DNA of 64,000 nucleotides, taken from contig NC_134276.1 in the NCBI RefSeq assembly GCF_949628215.1, positions 67,682,233 to 67,746,232 on the forward strand, given 5' to 3'. Positions within the stretch are counted from its first letter, which is position 1. Every line of letters begins with the position of its first letter. The stretch comes from Phalacrocorax aristotelis (taxonomy: Eukaryota; Chordata; Aves; Suliformes; Phalacrocoracidae). The notes beneath the pieces are model-generated. The model was not told the DNA's origin. It saw nothing but the letters and a program-made list of their open reading frames with translations, and did not search any database. Below are positions 1-11,400 of the stretch, one piece after another. Made by a program: the position numbers and the translations under genes.

Positions 1-270
1 GAACAGCTTGATTAAGAGAGCATTGTTCAGCTTTGGCTTTGTGAGGCTGGTGGGCAAAACCAGCTCCAATTCTTCTGCTCGAGCCTGCTCAAGGCCTCTT
101 GGCTCTTCCTTTACATTGACCATGTCAGGTACCACCCTAGGAGCCAAGCAGGCTCTCAAACACCAGGGTACTTGGCCCCTTCCAGCCCAGGAAGATGGGT
201 CCTGCCTTCCTCCAGCCCCCATGAGGGTTTCCATGCCCTCCTCCTCTTAATGCGACTGGCTGATACTTAG
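1..270. other. Intergenic sequence, no feature seen
   Basis: Slightly GC-richer than the introns. No conserved reading frame, repeat end or RNA gene is recognisable before the CR1 3' end at 271. Confidence 0.6.
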
Positions 271-1765
271 AATCATAGCATCATAGAATGCCCTGAGTTG
301 GAAGGGAACCCACAAGGATCATCACGTCCAACTCCTGTCCCTGCACAGGACAACCCCAAAATTCACACCATGTCTCTGAGGGCGTTGTCCAAACGCTTCT
401 TGAATAGCATCAGGCTTGGTGCTGTGACTACCTCCCTGGAGAGCCTGTGCCAGGGCTCCACCACCCTCTGGGTGAGGAACCTTTTCCTAATATCCAACCT
501 AAACCTCCCCTGGCACATCTTCCTGCCATTCCCTTGGGTCCTGTCACTGGTCGCCCAAGAGAAGAGATCGGTGCCTGCCCCTCCTCCTCCCCTTGTGAGG
601 AAGCTGCAGACCACAATGAGGTCTCCCCTCAGTCTCCTCTTCTCCAGCCTGAACAAACCAAGTGACTTTAGCTGCTCCTCATACAGTTTCTCCTCTAAAC
701 CCTTCACCAACTTCATGGCCCTTCTCTGGACACTCTCTGGTAGCTTTATATCCCTAATGTCCTGTGGAGCCCAAAACTGCACCCAGCACTTGAGGCGAGG
801 CCGCACCAGTGCAGAGCAGAGCGGGAAAATCCCCTCCCTCGACCCACTGCAATGCGGGGCTTGATGCACCCCAGGACATGGTTGGCCCTCTTGGCTGCCA
901 GGACACACTGTTGGCTTATGTTTAGCTTGCCATTAACCAGAACCCCCAGGTCCCTCTCCATGGAGCTGCTCTCCAGCCTCTCATTCCCCAGTCTGTACGT
1001 ACACCCAGGGTTGCTGTGCCCCAGGTGCAAAATCTGGCACTTGCCCTTGTTAAACTTCATACAGTTGGTGATTGCCCAGCTCTCCAGTCTGTCCAGATCC
1101 CTCTGCAGGGCCTCTCTGCCCTCGAGAGTGTCAACAGCTCCTCCCAATTTTGTGTCATCGGCAAACTTAATTAGCATTCCTTCCAGGCCTGCATCCAATT
1201 TACAAAAATCTTAAAGAGTACCGGCCCCAAGATGGATCCCTGTGGAACCCCACTAGTGACTGGACACCAGCCCAATGTAACCCCATTTACTATGACCCTT
1301 TGAGCCTGACCCATCAGCCAATTGCTCACCCACTGCATTACGTGTTTGTCCAGCTGTGTGCTGGACATTTTGTCCTGGAGGATACTGTGAGAGACAGTAT
1401 CGAAAGCTTTATTGAAATCCAGAAAGATTACATCGACTGGCTTCCCTTGGTCAACTATATGAGTAACCTTGTCATAGAAGGAAATTAAGTTTGTTAAGCA
1501 GGACTTTCTCCTCGTGAACCCGTGCTGGCTGGGACCAATGACTGTGCTGTCTTTCAGGTGTTTTTCAATAACTGCCAGAATATTCTTCTCCATAATTTTG
1601 CCAGGCACAGAAGTGAGACTGACGGGCCTGTAGTTACCAGGGTCATCCCTGTTGCTCTTCTTGAAGATTGGGATGACATTTGCCAGCTTCCAGTCAACTG
1701 GGACCTCTCCAGATTCCCAAGGGCATTGAAGAATAATTGAGAGGAGTCTTACTATGACATAGTAC
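271..1765 (-). mobile_element. CR1 LINE, 5'-truncated and broken, minus strand
   Basis: The plus strand starts with AATCATAG CATCATAG at 271-286, the reverse complement of the 8-bp repeats that end avian CR1 elements, so the 3' end is at 271. Reading the minus strand from about 1765 gives reverse transcriptase pieces: the [17 protein letters not shown] block near 1650-1590, [14 protein letters not shown] near 1420, [11 protein letters not shown] near 1250, and FADDTKLGG near 1165-1140 with the catalytic Asp pair. The coding frame changes at least twice (near 1171-1198 and 750-900), so the copy is dead. The endonuclease and ORF1 are missing, as is usual for CR1. No target-site duplication is visible. 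Confidence 0.93.
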
Positions 1766-4700
1766 TTACTACCTACCCAGGCCTGACAGTTTCTTCATCC
1801 CCTCTCTTCTGCACTTGTAACTTCTTAATAAAGTGAAAGGATTGGCCTTCTAATTCTGACACAAAAATAACTTGGGCACCAGCTCCCCTCTGCTGAGAAT
1901 CAGTGCTGAGTCTCCTCAGAGGCCTCTCCAAACTGCTCCGTATGAGGGCTTTTTGCTTACCATTCTCCCTTCCTGGCACCTTCGATAGAAATTATGCCAA
2001 GGGGGCTTCTCTGGAGTGAAAAAGAATGACATTTTTTTGACAAACGAGTCTCAGGCCCAGCTCTCCAGTAGGAAACCTGCCTTTGAGCCTGTGGCAGTCT
2101 TCACCAGAGGAATTCAAGGCAGCAAAGGGCTGGTGGGGAGGGTGTCAGAGCAACTATCACAGGTCCAGCTCCTTCATAAACCCTGAGGAAACACGGTGTT
2201 ATGCCAGCAGGAAGAGCCAGATCACAGAGCTGAATTTCTCTTTGGTTTTGCCTGGTTCTCATGCTAGAACAACAGCAGGACCCTTGGGCAGCCACAAGGC
2301 TGCATATGTAGATGATGCGAAAGATGGAGATGTGGGAGTCACCTAAACAACAGTGCATTTTTTGGGGGAAGGGACACATACGCAGGCAATACTGGTTTCA
2401 GAAGGTTGCACCACAGACAGCGCTGTGCATTGGTGATTCTAATCAGGAGCGTGCGGTGGGACGGCACTGGAAGCAAATGGATTTGGAGCATAGCTGGGAG
2501 ATGAATTTGCTCTGGTGGCAAAGGTGTCTGGGGTGGCTTGTCCCCACCTCATCAGGTGTGCTGATGCAAGTGTTTGTGAGAGACTGCTGTAAACCCGGTC
2601 GCCTAGATGGTCCAGGTTTTTCCAAAATCTCCTCCTCTTTTAACAAGTCCCAGATATTTCACTGATTCAATTGCATCAGTGCTATTGGCATGCTGAACCA
2701 CAGCCAGGGCAGGGGAGCAGGAATCTCTTTCAGGGGGCTTTACCACAAAAGAAAACATACCACAAGGTTGTCCTTGTAACAGGGTGGCTCAGCAGGAGGT
2801 GAAGCATTTGCATCTCCAGACACCACAGATGAGCCTGTCTATTTTTAAAGTTGCTTTTCTCAGCTGTGAGCCTCTCCTGTAATTTCCATCACAGGCATAC
2901 GATGTCATGGCTGCCAGAGGGTGGCTTCTGGAGAAGATGAGAAGTAGGAATTTCTGTAACACAGGAAAACTTGCTGAAGAAGGCAAAACACAAGGTGTTT
3001 CAGAGTGGCTTTCTTTTTTGTGCAGTTTCTGTTTTCATCCAGTATTTCCCTTTTTCTTCCCCTATAATTCATAAAATTCACTTCCTTTATTTGTGTCAGC
3101 AGATTTCCCTACAGAACCATCATGACTTCAGTTTGAGTTTCCACCCCCAGAGAAATGCATGGCTACACTTATCCGAAGTGCCTTTCTTAATCAAATACAT
3201 TTATTTATTCACACCTCTGGTGTCTGATAGCCACCCTGTGCACCACTGTCACCTCTTATCAAGACTTACTTGTTTTCCTGTAAGAATCCATACCCAGGCA
3301 GTACATTTGTTGTGGCCTCAAGTGAATAATAAAAAACCTACTTCCTTTTGACAGCTTTAGGGCAGAACAGCGCAACTGCAACAGAGATTAAAGGTGTTGA
3401 GAGAATTTAGTAAAATCAGTCAGACACCATACAGGCCGCACACTTGGGGGAATTTGCCCTCGACATTACCCAGAACTGTGCACATCTGGGGTGTGGTTTT
3501 GGTAAGATTCAGCATAGCAACATTTTCAAACTAGTAAAAAGCCAATTTCCCTTTTTATCGTTTCAACGATCTTTACATTTAGCCCAGGCTGCTGGTGAGC
3601 CTTACGTTTAATCAACACACTCACATTAATTTTGCAGGCAAACCTGCTATCATCAGGCAACTTTGTGGTTAAAAGTAATAGCTCTGTGCAAACATAATAA
3701 GCTGCATGATTTGAACTTTTCAGGTAAATCAGAGTGACTCAAATGGAGCAGTAGATGAGAAATGGGAATTGAAATAGAAAGGCATGTGCGATTTGTTCAG
3801 AAGGGCTGGTTTCTATCCTCAGGACGAATCTCCTAGGATCCTATTTTATTTTAGGCTGTTTTAGGAACCCAGAACAATTATCTGCTCCATGATGGCTCCT
3901 TCCATTCTTTTCTTACACAGCCCAGATCCAGAATCGTACACATGTAGGAATACAGCCCTTTTGCCTTAAAACCTTGTCTTTTCCTGGGTACCCACTTGAG
4001 CTTTGGAATAGTTTATTTACTATTTAAGGACATTAGCTCAGAGCCAGAAAGAAACATCTTTTGCAGTCAGCCTGCTAGCCTTTGTCTCTGGCTGTAACAG
4101 ATACAGAAGGTGGCTCGTGGGAAGATGCTGTTCTTTATCTCCAAGCACCGCCCAGCATCAGTCCCAGTCCGGGACTGCCCTATGACATAGTCCTCTCGTG
4201 GCACCCATTCCCTGAAGCTAATCATGGGGTTGGGCAGGGTTCACACATTCTCCAGCTACCCAGGCCAGCTTCTCACACAGCCCTTTATAAGCGTGCTTAC
4301 AGGATTGCAAGTTGAAATGACCTTGAAACTGTGTGGAGCATTGCAGAGAAGGGATGGAGATGGGAATCACGTCAACGTTCAAGTGCCTCAGACAGCTGCG
4401 TCGCACAGCCAGTCACTTTAGCCTCAAAATCAGCTTCTCGTGTAGACAGAAGTTCTCACCGATTTCTCACAGCTTCTCAGACAGCAGTTGCTGACACTTA
4501 CTCCCACAGGTGTTCTAAGGGCGCGGTGGGCCCTGGGTGCTCTTTGCATTAACTGCATGCCGTGCCCATGGCACACGGTGCTTTTCTTTTTTTCCATTGG
4601 GTGATTTTTACCTGGAAACCTTTCCGGACAAGAACCACGTTCTTCAGCCCTCACTCATATGCAGACCTCATCAAAATCTTACTGGGTGAAGAACCAAGTG

Positions 4701-6319
4701 CCGCTGGTGCCAACAGAGCTTTAAGACATCATTGGCATACGCAAGGCTTGTCACTCCTGCTGCCCAACTGACTGCATCCCAGCACCACTTCAGACACAAC
4801 AGCCACAGCATGAGAAGGCCCCAGTAGCGATTTGTCATCAACACAGCAGCTGCTCTCCACCTCTACGGCATCCACCTAGAGAGCACACACACAAGTGACA
4901 AGATTTTATCTGTCAACTAAACTCCCACCCATTGCCTTAGGAAACTCTAACTGGAATCTCGACTTCGGGTGTGAAGTTTCACAGCCACTTCTCTCAGTCT
5001 GAACTCTTCTGAAACTCATAAAGGCATTTGCCCGGCCAGAGACACCACCTCTTTTGAACCGGAATGGACACAGACCAGGGTCACCTGGGCCCCGTTGCCA
5101 GGTCAGCCATGCCCTAGTGCGCTGGTTCAGCAAGGGAGAAAACAGGCACCAGGAGTCTCAGGAGAGAACAACACAGCTTAATTTTTTTGCCTTTCAGGCT
5201 GGGGTAGAGGAAAGAAGGAAAGAAAACTGACCTGACATCCTTACTTATGGCTATGCTTTTTTGTTTGTTTGCTTCTTAATGTTATTTTCTTCATTCTGGA
5301 TATAAGGGATGCTGTCCCAAGTGTACCTATCAAGTCAGACACCTTGTGGGCAGGATTTGCTGAGTATTTCTGAAGATACCATTGGAAACACATGCTGCAG
5401 ACGGACAAGAGGCAGAGGCTAAGCAAGTATTGGAAGCCCAATTTTAACACAACCTCGTCACCAACCAATTAAATTATGTTGTAAGAAAAGCAGCTTCCAT
5501 AGATTTCCTATTGACTTAGGCTAAGACATGTTAGCAGGAAAACAAAATTATTGTATCCACTGGATGAGACTCAGTGGAAAAGAGACGGACCTGAGAATGG
5601 CATTACAGTAATTTTGCATTTAACAGCTAATTTCTTACAAATCTTGTGTCAGTTTACTACCTCATCTTACTTGAAACCTTGTTTGTTTTCAAAACATGGT
5701 TTACAATTCCTCAGCAAAACCACACACTTGCATCATTGTGGTCAAGTTCACCTTCACCAAGACAGTGGTGATGCGTCTTCCACCATCAGTTTGGTTTTCT
5801 TTCCTGGCTGTGGTCTACCTGTTAAACCACTGCTCTCTCTCAGCCAGGGTGCCTGCATAAGCACTTCTCCAGAAGCTTCTCAGAAATGCATGCCTGTGTT
5901 CTGGTATCAAACACCTGATACAGCACTGGGAGTTACCTTGATCACGAGGTAGACTAACACTCACTGGATGAGCCTCCTATCCCGGAGGGGCTGCTGCCTA
6001 GCCTTCTTGCAAATGCTCCCCGACAGCAGCAGCGAGCGCAGCCTGTCACACAGTGGCTCAGAGCCAAAGCTTAATCCACATGAGTATCCAGAGAGGACTA
6101 GTAAGCTCCAGAAGATTGACTTGCAGAAACCTCAGCATGTCCAAGGTTTTGCCACGGAACAGGTCCTATTCAGAAGGGTGGTGGTTCCACAGGGTCAGGA
6201 GCCAATCTACATGCAGGGTGCTGTGCTCTCAACTCTCTCCTCCTGTCCTTTCAACATGGACTCACCCCTTCCTCACAGCAGCAACAGCTGTGTAATAACA
6301 CAAGGCACCAGTTCAAAAG
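1766..6319. other. Intergenic region downstream of RASA3, no gene seen
   Basis: Only short, unrelated open frames are present and none resembles a known protein or keeps splice sites. In human the next gene in this direction is GAS6 at a distance, and I find no GAS6 exon here. No further repeat families are recognised. Confidence 0.55.
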
Positions 6320-6410
6320 GCTGATGTAGCTGAGTGGTAACTGCCGCCTTTGCCAGAGTAGTTTGTGGCTGGCTCAGGTGCCCAGTCTGGTTCACTGCAG
6401 AGTCTCATGG
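6320..6410 (+). repeat. Weak tRNA-like patch (possible tRNA-derived SINE or tRNA pseudogene)
   Basis: TAGCTGAGTGGT at 6327-6338 fits a Pol III A box, and GGTTCACTGC at 6389-6398 partly fits a B box (GGTTCGANNCC), 62 bases apart as in tRNAs with a long variable arm. I cannot fold a full cloverleaf, and the B box lacks the usual CGA. It lies about 200 bp beyond the RASA3 poly(A) site. Confidence 0.25.
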
Positions 6411-6599
6411 GTGCAATGCTGAACCAAGAAAAAGGAGTGAGGATGGGAGGAGGAGCAAGGATGGGACTCAGCAGCCCCAACAGAGATTGGTTTACACTCA
6501 CAAGGACCTCCAGTCACGGTCCAACTCTGAACAGCGGATGCTGTGCCAACACGCACCCCAGCGGCCTCTGTGAATCTCAACAGACTCCAAATGCGCACA

Positions 6600-6630
6600 C
6601 AGTTTTCAGAAATAAAATACTTCTTTTAAT
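6600..6630 (-). terminator. Probable distal polyadenylation signal of RASA3
   Basis: On the minus strand ATTAAA (6630-6625) is followed by an A/T-rich 20-nt spacer and then by ACTGTGTGCGC, a GU-rich downstream element. The order and spacing fit vertebrate cleavage sites. ATTAAA is the commonest variant of AATAAA. Confidence 0.55.
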
Positions 6631-8361
6631 TGGCAAGTAGAACACACATTACAAGCCATTAGTATTTTATACACAACATTAGGTTAACAAATAGATGTTA
6701 CAAATTGCAGTTTATGACTGCTAAAAGCTTGGAGTCAAAACTGCGTCTCTGGAACGCTTCATTACTTCCCTTTCCCCAGTCTCCTGGGTGAGGGTGAATA
6801 AAAGATCATGTATCACCTACTAGGAGGTGGTCTATTATATACTCAAACAAATGAAAACCTCATTCCTAAAAGCATCACTAACAAACAGAGGCATTCAAAG
6901 AAAATCAGCCATCTTAAAACGTCAGATGCAACGAAGACACGTTTAAGAATTAACTCTGTAATGCTTTAAGCAGATACAGATATCTTCACATTAAACTGAT
7001 AGTTCAATGCTTTCTGTTCCAATTCAGCTTAAAACCAACGCTAGCTTCCACCCCACAGAAGCTTAAAGTCCATCATGCATGCTTCTGTGCCATCAGAGCT
7101 ACATGTGAATTAGACCTTTATACATAGGAAAGTTACGTGTACAACTAAAGAGCATACATAAATATATATCTTATATTTAGCAGATCTTTATTGCCTCCTT
7201 AATGACTTTTGTTGGTATTAGTGAGATACACAGCTCATTTCATTTTCACTACACTTAGAATATTAACAAGTTACCATTATGCGTGTTAATATACTAAATA
7301 TCCTTTAACAAGTCCCTTTAAAAAAGTATTTAAAAACATTTTTTGGAAAAGTAGAAATCTATTTTCCAGAAAAGCAAGTGGTACTAGGATAAAATGGACT
7401 CAAACGTTCTTTCAGAGAAAACCCATCTTGATGGCTTTTGTGCCTGGGAGTCAGTGTGTCTCAGCTGCCAGACTCGTGTTCCATTTGTCCTTCTCGCTGC
7501 GGTGGTAAAAGGTCGTCAAAATCAGCTTATTTTGCCTTTCAGCTGGCAGACCTTTCAAAGATCACCATTCACTGGGCTGCATAAGAGAGACATGTAGCTT
7601 TGACAGAAGTTCATTTCTTTCTTACTCATATAAATAGAAGAGTCAGTTTTATTATACCGCTGAGATTGCATCTTCAAAACCAAAGTCTGCTGAATGTGTC
7701 TGGAGAAATGACTTTGTATCTCAAAAATATCAAGAGTACCATTCAGATCTGAATTTCTAGTAGAAACTGTGCACATTTAGCAAAAATTATGCTGCTGCAG
7801 AAACAAAAGACCTTCTCAGAATAAAAGGTACAACGCAAGAGATTACACCAGAGGGTTTTTAATCTGCTGCTTTTCTAAGTGCAGGCATTAAAAGTAAAGT
7901 GTTACTAGGCTTTTCCTAAGAGACCACACAGGGGCGTGACGTAATATACATTAATCGGGAACAAAAAACAGTCACAAAAACCATTCCAGAAAATGCTGCA
8001 TATTAGCAGCACGCTTGGTTTCCGAAACATAAGGAATTGCATTGGAGTTGTCAAGATGAAGTCCACACACCTCGATCATTGAACTGATCACTAGATTCCA
8101 AGAAACCAAAACAAATTCAAAAATACACATGACAACAACTGCCTAGAAGGCAGAGTTTTATCATCTGTCAATAACCAGATGAATAAAGTGCATAGCAACT
8201 ATTACAACAGTTTCTTGAAAAGAGAATACGTATAGCAAGTCTCAAAGTTTGTAAGCTTGACACTTTCCATGCATTTTGCTACATGTGTGGCTTCCCTTTT
8301 GTTTTGCTATTTAGCTTCACTGATCGACCCTTCAGCACTGTCCTGTGATTTCCTTTGCACT
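6605..8361 (-). other. RASA3: RASA3 3' untranslated region (inferred extent)
   Basis: AT-rich sequence without a coding match follows the stop codon. It has AATAAA hexamers on the minus strand at 7648-7653 and 7187-7192 and an ATTAAA at 6625-6630. The last is followed 20-40 nt downstream by a GT-rich stretch, so it looks like the main distal end. The 3' limit is inferred, not seen. Confidence 0.6.
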
Positions 8362-8437
8362 TCATATGGAATGTGCTGAGATCTCTGACTGCTGCCTGAT
8401 GTACGTCTGGAAGCTCTTGTCACCAATGGGATGTTCT
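8362..8437 (-). CDS. RASA3: RASA3 last coding exon and stop codon (about residues 812-836)
   Basis: Reads [20 protein letters not shown] and then AHSI followed by TGA at 8364-8362. The family ends in the same way, with a short Ser/Thr-rich tail. Acceptor is CTCTTTTAG, preceded on the sense strand by a long T-rich tract. Confidence 0.94.
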
Positions 8438-11400
8438 CTAAAAGAGAAAAAAAAAAAAAGCAAAAGTACTATACATAGAATTTTCGGTCAGGACGTCAAA
8501 ATGGCAGAATGGAAAATGAACAGACAAAATCTCTTCCCTAAGTTTGATTTTTGAAGTTGTAATTGCAATGACAACACTGCATCTTACTTGAACTGGAAGA
8601 CCTGACTGATAGAATTGATCCTCTCTTCTGTCAGCCATGTGCAGAATGCTCCTTCATTCACGTGCACACAAAATGCAGTTATGTGGCTGTATCAGTCACT
8701 CTTCCCATTTTAAAACCAACACTCTAAAATAAGCTGGTAAGTACATGTACCTTCTGGTATTTACTGCTCATTGTAAGAGCACAGGTTCAAAATTAAAACA
8801 ACACAACAAAACAACCCCCACGCTTGTTTTATGAATGAAACTGCATTAAAAAATAAGCATTTAAAAATTCTTTACAGTCCTTAAATATTGTGACATCATT
8901 CATAAGTCATAATCCTACTTCGTATGTATTTCCAGGATCTTTCTTGAACACAAATATGGTGAAGGCCAGAATGTAAGCAGGGAAATACCATTTCCTAGGA
9001 CTGTTCCTTGTTTAGACAACCCGTTACACTTACTGGCTTCCATATTTTGTCTTCTTAAATTTATCCCTCTTATACTGAGCATGCTCCTGCTCCAAAGTTC
9101 CAACGCCTTCAATAATCAGCTTTAGTGTTTTATACGTCTCCTTAGGGTCATCAATAATGAATGTAGAATATTCTTCCTCTTCAGGGCCATCATACACAGA
9201 TTTGCTGCCACAGGCCTCTGGGGAAAAAAAGGTGAAGTACAGGAATAGGTATCAGATAGGCAGGGGGAAAAAAAAGCAAGACAAGCAGACTAAAAATAGT
9301 CAGTCCGGGGTTCATGGAGTTCGTTGGTTTGCTTCCATATGACCACCACAGAACTGTGGCTGTCATCAACACAACAGCAACAGCAGAAGGAGCAGTTCCT
9401 TGTCTTTTTGCTGGGCTGTTGGTAGGCACAGAGGCTGTCCCATGTCCATCTCCTCCTTGTCTCATAAGGAAAGGGCAGCAAGCCTGGCAGCTGATCCTGG
9501 CTTGGTGCGAAGCTGTCCTTTGCTGCACAGGCATGCTTTCACCTCAATTACCACTAGCAGTACCCCACACACACACTTTGGGAGCTCTGACACAGGCCTA
9601 ACTCTGCCACTGTGCTGCAGGCCAACCCTGCAGCAGGCGTGCACAAAGTCAAGCATTTGCCTGTCAGAAGGACAGGTTCCATCACCAAGCAGCAGCTAAG
9701 CAGCAAGTACGGCACTGCACAACAGACTGAATTCAGAACAATTGCAGGCTGAAGGAGTCACGTAAGATGTTTTACCACATCACCCCTAAAATATTCATAC
9801 AATAAGCACAAGCAGAATATGTCATGACTACTGCCTGGCTGCCTGCTTAAGGACATATCCTAAGAAGGGGCAAGCCCTACTACCTTCTGATCTTACCAGG
9901 GAGCTTTCCCGGCTAAGAGATCAGGACACTGATTGCACATGAACATTTGCAACACATTCATCATGCCATCTACTTCTGCATTGTAGCCGAGTGTAGCAGA
10001 AAGGGAGAGAGAAATTTTTACTTTATCTATTTTTCCCTCTCTTTTTAGCTTTATCGCTGTCAGTCTGAGCTTTCGAGTTACCTTCCCCTTGCTGCACTGT
10101 CTGGCCAGACCTGCGTCCTTTTCCCCGACACTGAAACTCGATGCTGGCTCTGGCAGTGAGGATTCGGAACAGGGGAAAGCTGGGCATTGGTTCAGACAGC
10201 TCGGAAGTGGTGGAGATCTTAAGTTTGCAATTGCACAGTGGCCAGGAATGGATTAAAGTGCTTTCCAATCTGTGTGTTTGACACCACTGGCTTATCTCGT
10301 ATTATAAAATAAAGTCCTATTTAAAGATCAGTGCCACAGTGAAGGCTTCCCTGACACTCCTTGTGCTAAATTGGGATTTCAAGTCTGGCACTGTGTACAC
10401 CGGATACTTTTCTTGGCATGCCTACTAGTACTAACTTCCTCTGCTGTCTCTTCTTTCTTTTATCCTTCACGTCACATCTCTGCTCCCCTCAGCTCCTTAG
10501 GGTTTTCTAGCCCAAACTTCACTTTTCAGCATTTCCCAGACATCTACAGGTCACCTTTTGCTGATAACTGCTGAGAAACCATTTGTATTCAGCCTGTTCT
10601 CGGGGATCTGGATCAGAGAATGTGCACGTGATTTCTGGTAACACAAAACCATGTTCCACTGAAACCTCAACTTTGCTGGTGCTTCTTTTCAGGATCGGTA
10701 AACTTCTGGTTTAGCGCACACTCTGGTTTGTCAATTCAGAGCATCCAAGCAATGCTCTGTGCCTATGCTATTTTAAGATGCTGTGGTTAAGACTTATTTC
10801 AAACAACTGTTTATTATGCAGGAACTTCATACAGACTATGAGACTGCACACTGCACCGAAAATAATTTACACAGCTGCCTCAAGACGGCAGAGGGGAAAC
10901 AAGTTAAATAATGGCCACTACGTTCTAGGATATGATTTGCAAGACTGGTCTAGCTGGAACATACCATTTTTCACAGGTATTTTTGCCGTGCTAAGTGTAT
11001 TGGAGATGCAATGATCTTTCATCCTCACCTTGCATTTTCTCCAATTTTGGCATATACAAGTTGAAAAGAGAGTAGATGCGCTCAGTTTCTCTATCTCCAT
11101 CTATATCCAGTTGTATGTTTGCTGGCAGGCCTCTGTAAGGCATCAGGAAGAGAGGCAAAAGTTATATGCTAAACAGTATATTATGGCACAAAAAGCACTT
11201 ACAAGGATGAAAGTAAAACTGAGTACCCATGAAAGATCATATATAATGGAACTCAAAACTTCCTATTTTTCCCAAAAGAAAAGGCAGACAAGTTCAAACT
11301 TCTTTATGCCTAGATTTATCCAGCATGCTTTCACTCTGACTTGAAAAGAGAGGACTGTATCAGTATCCAGGCATTTTGGTGAATTAGCCTGCTGTAACCA

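Noticed and set aside
298..864. 188-codon open frame on the plus strand
   Set aside because: It is antisense to the CR1 reverse transcriptase, so it is a shadow of the element.
1766..6319. GAS6 exons, expected from human gene order
   Set aside because: No EGF-like cysteine pattern or laminin-G pattern was found in either strand. The gene must be further left if synteny holds.
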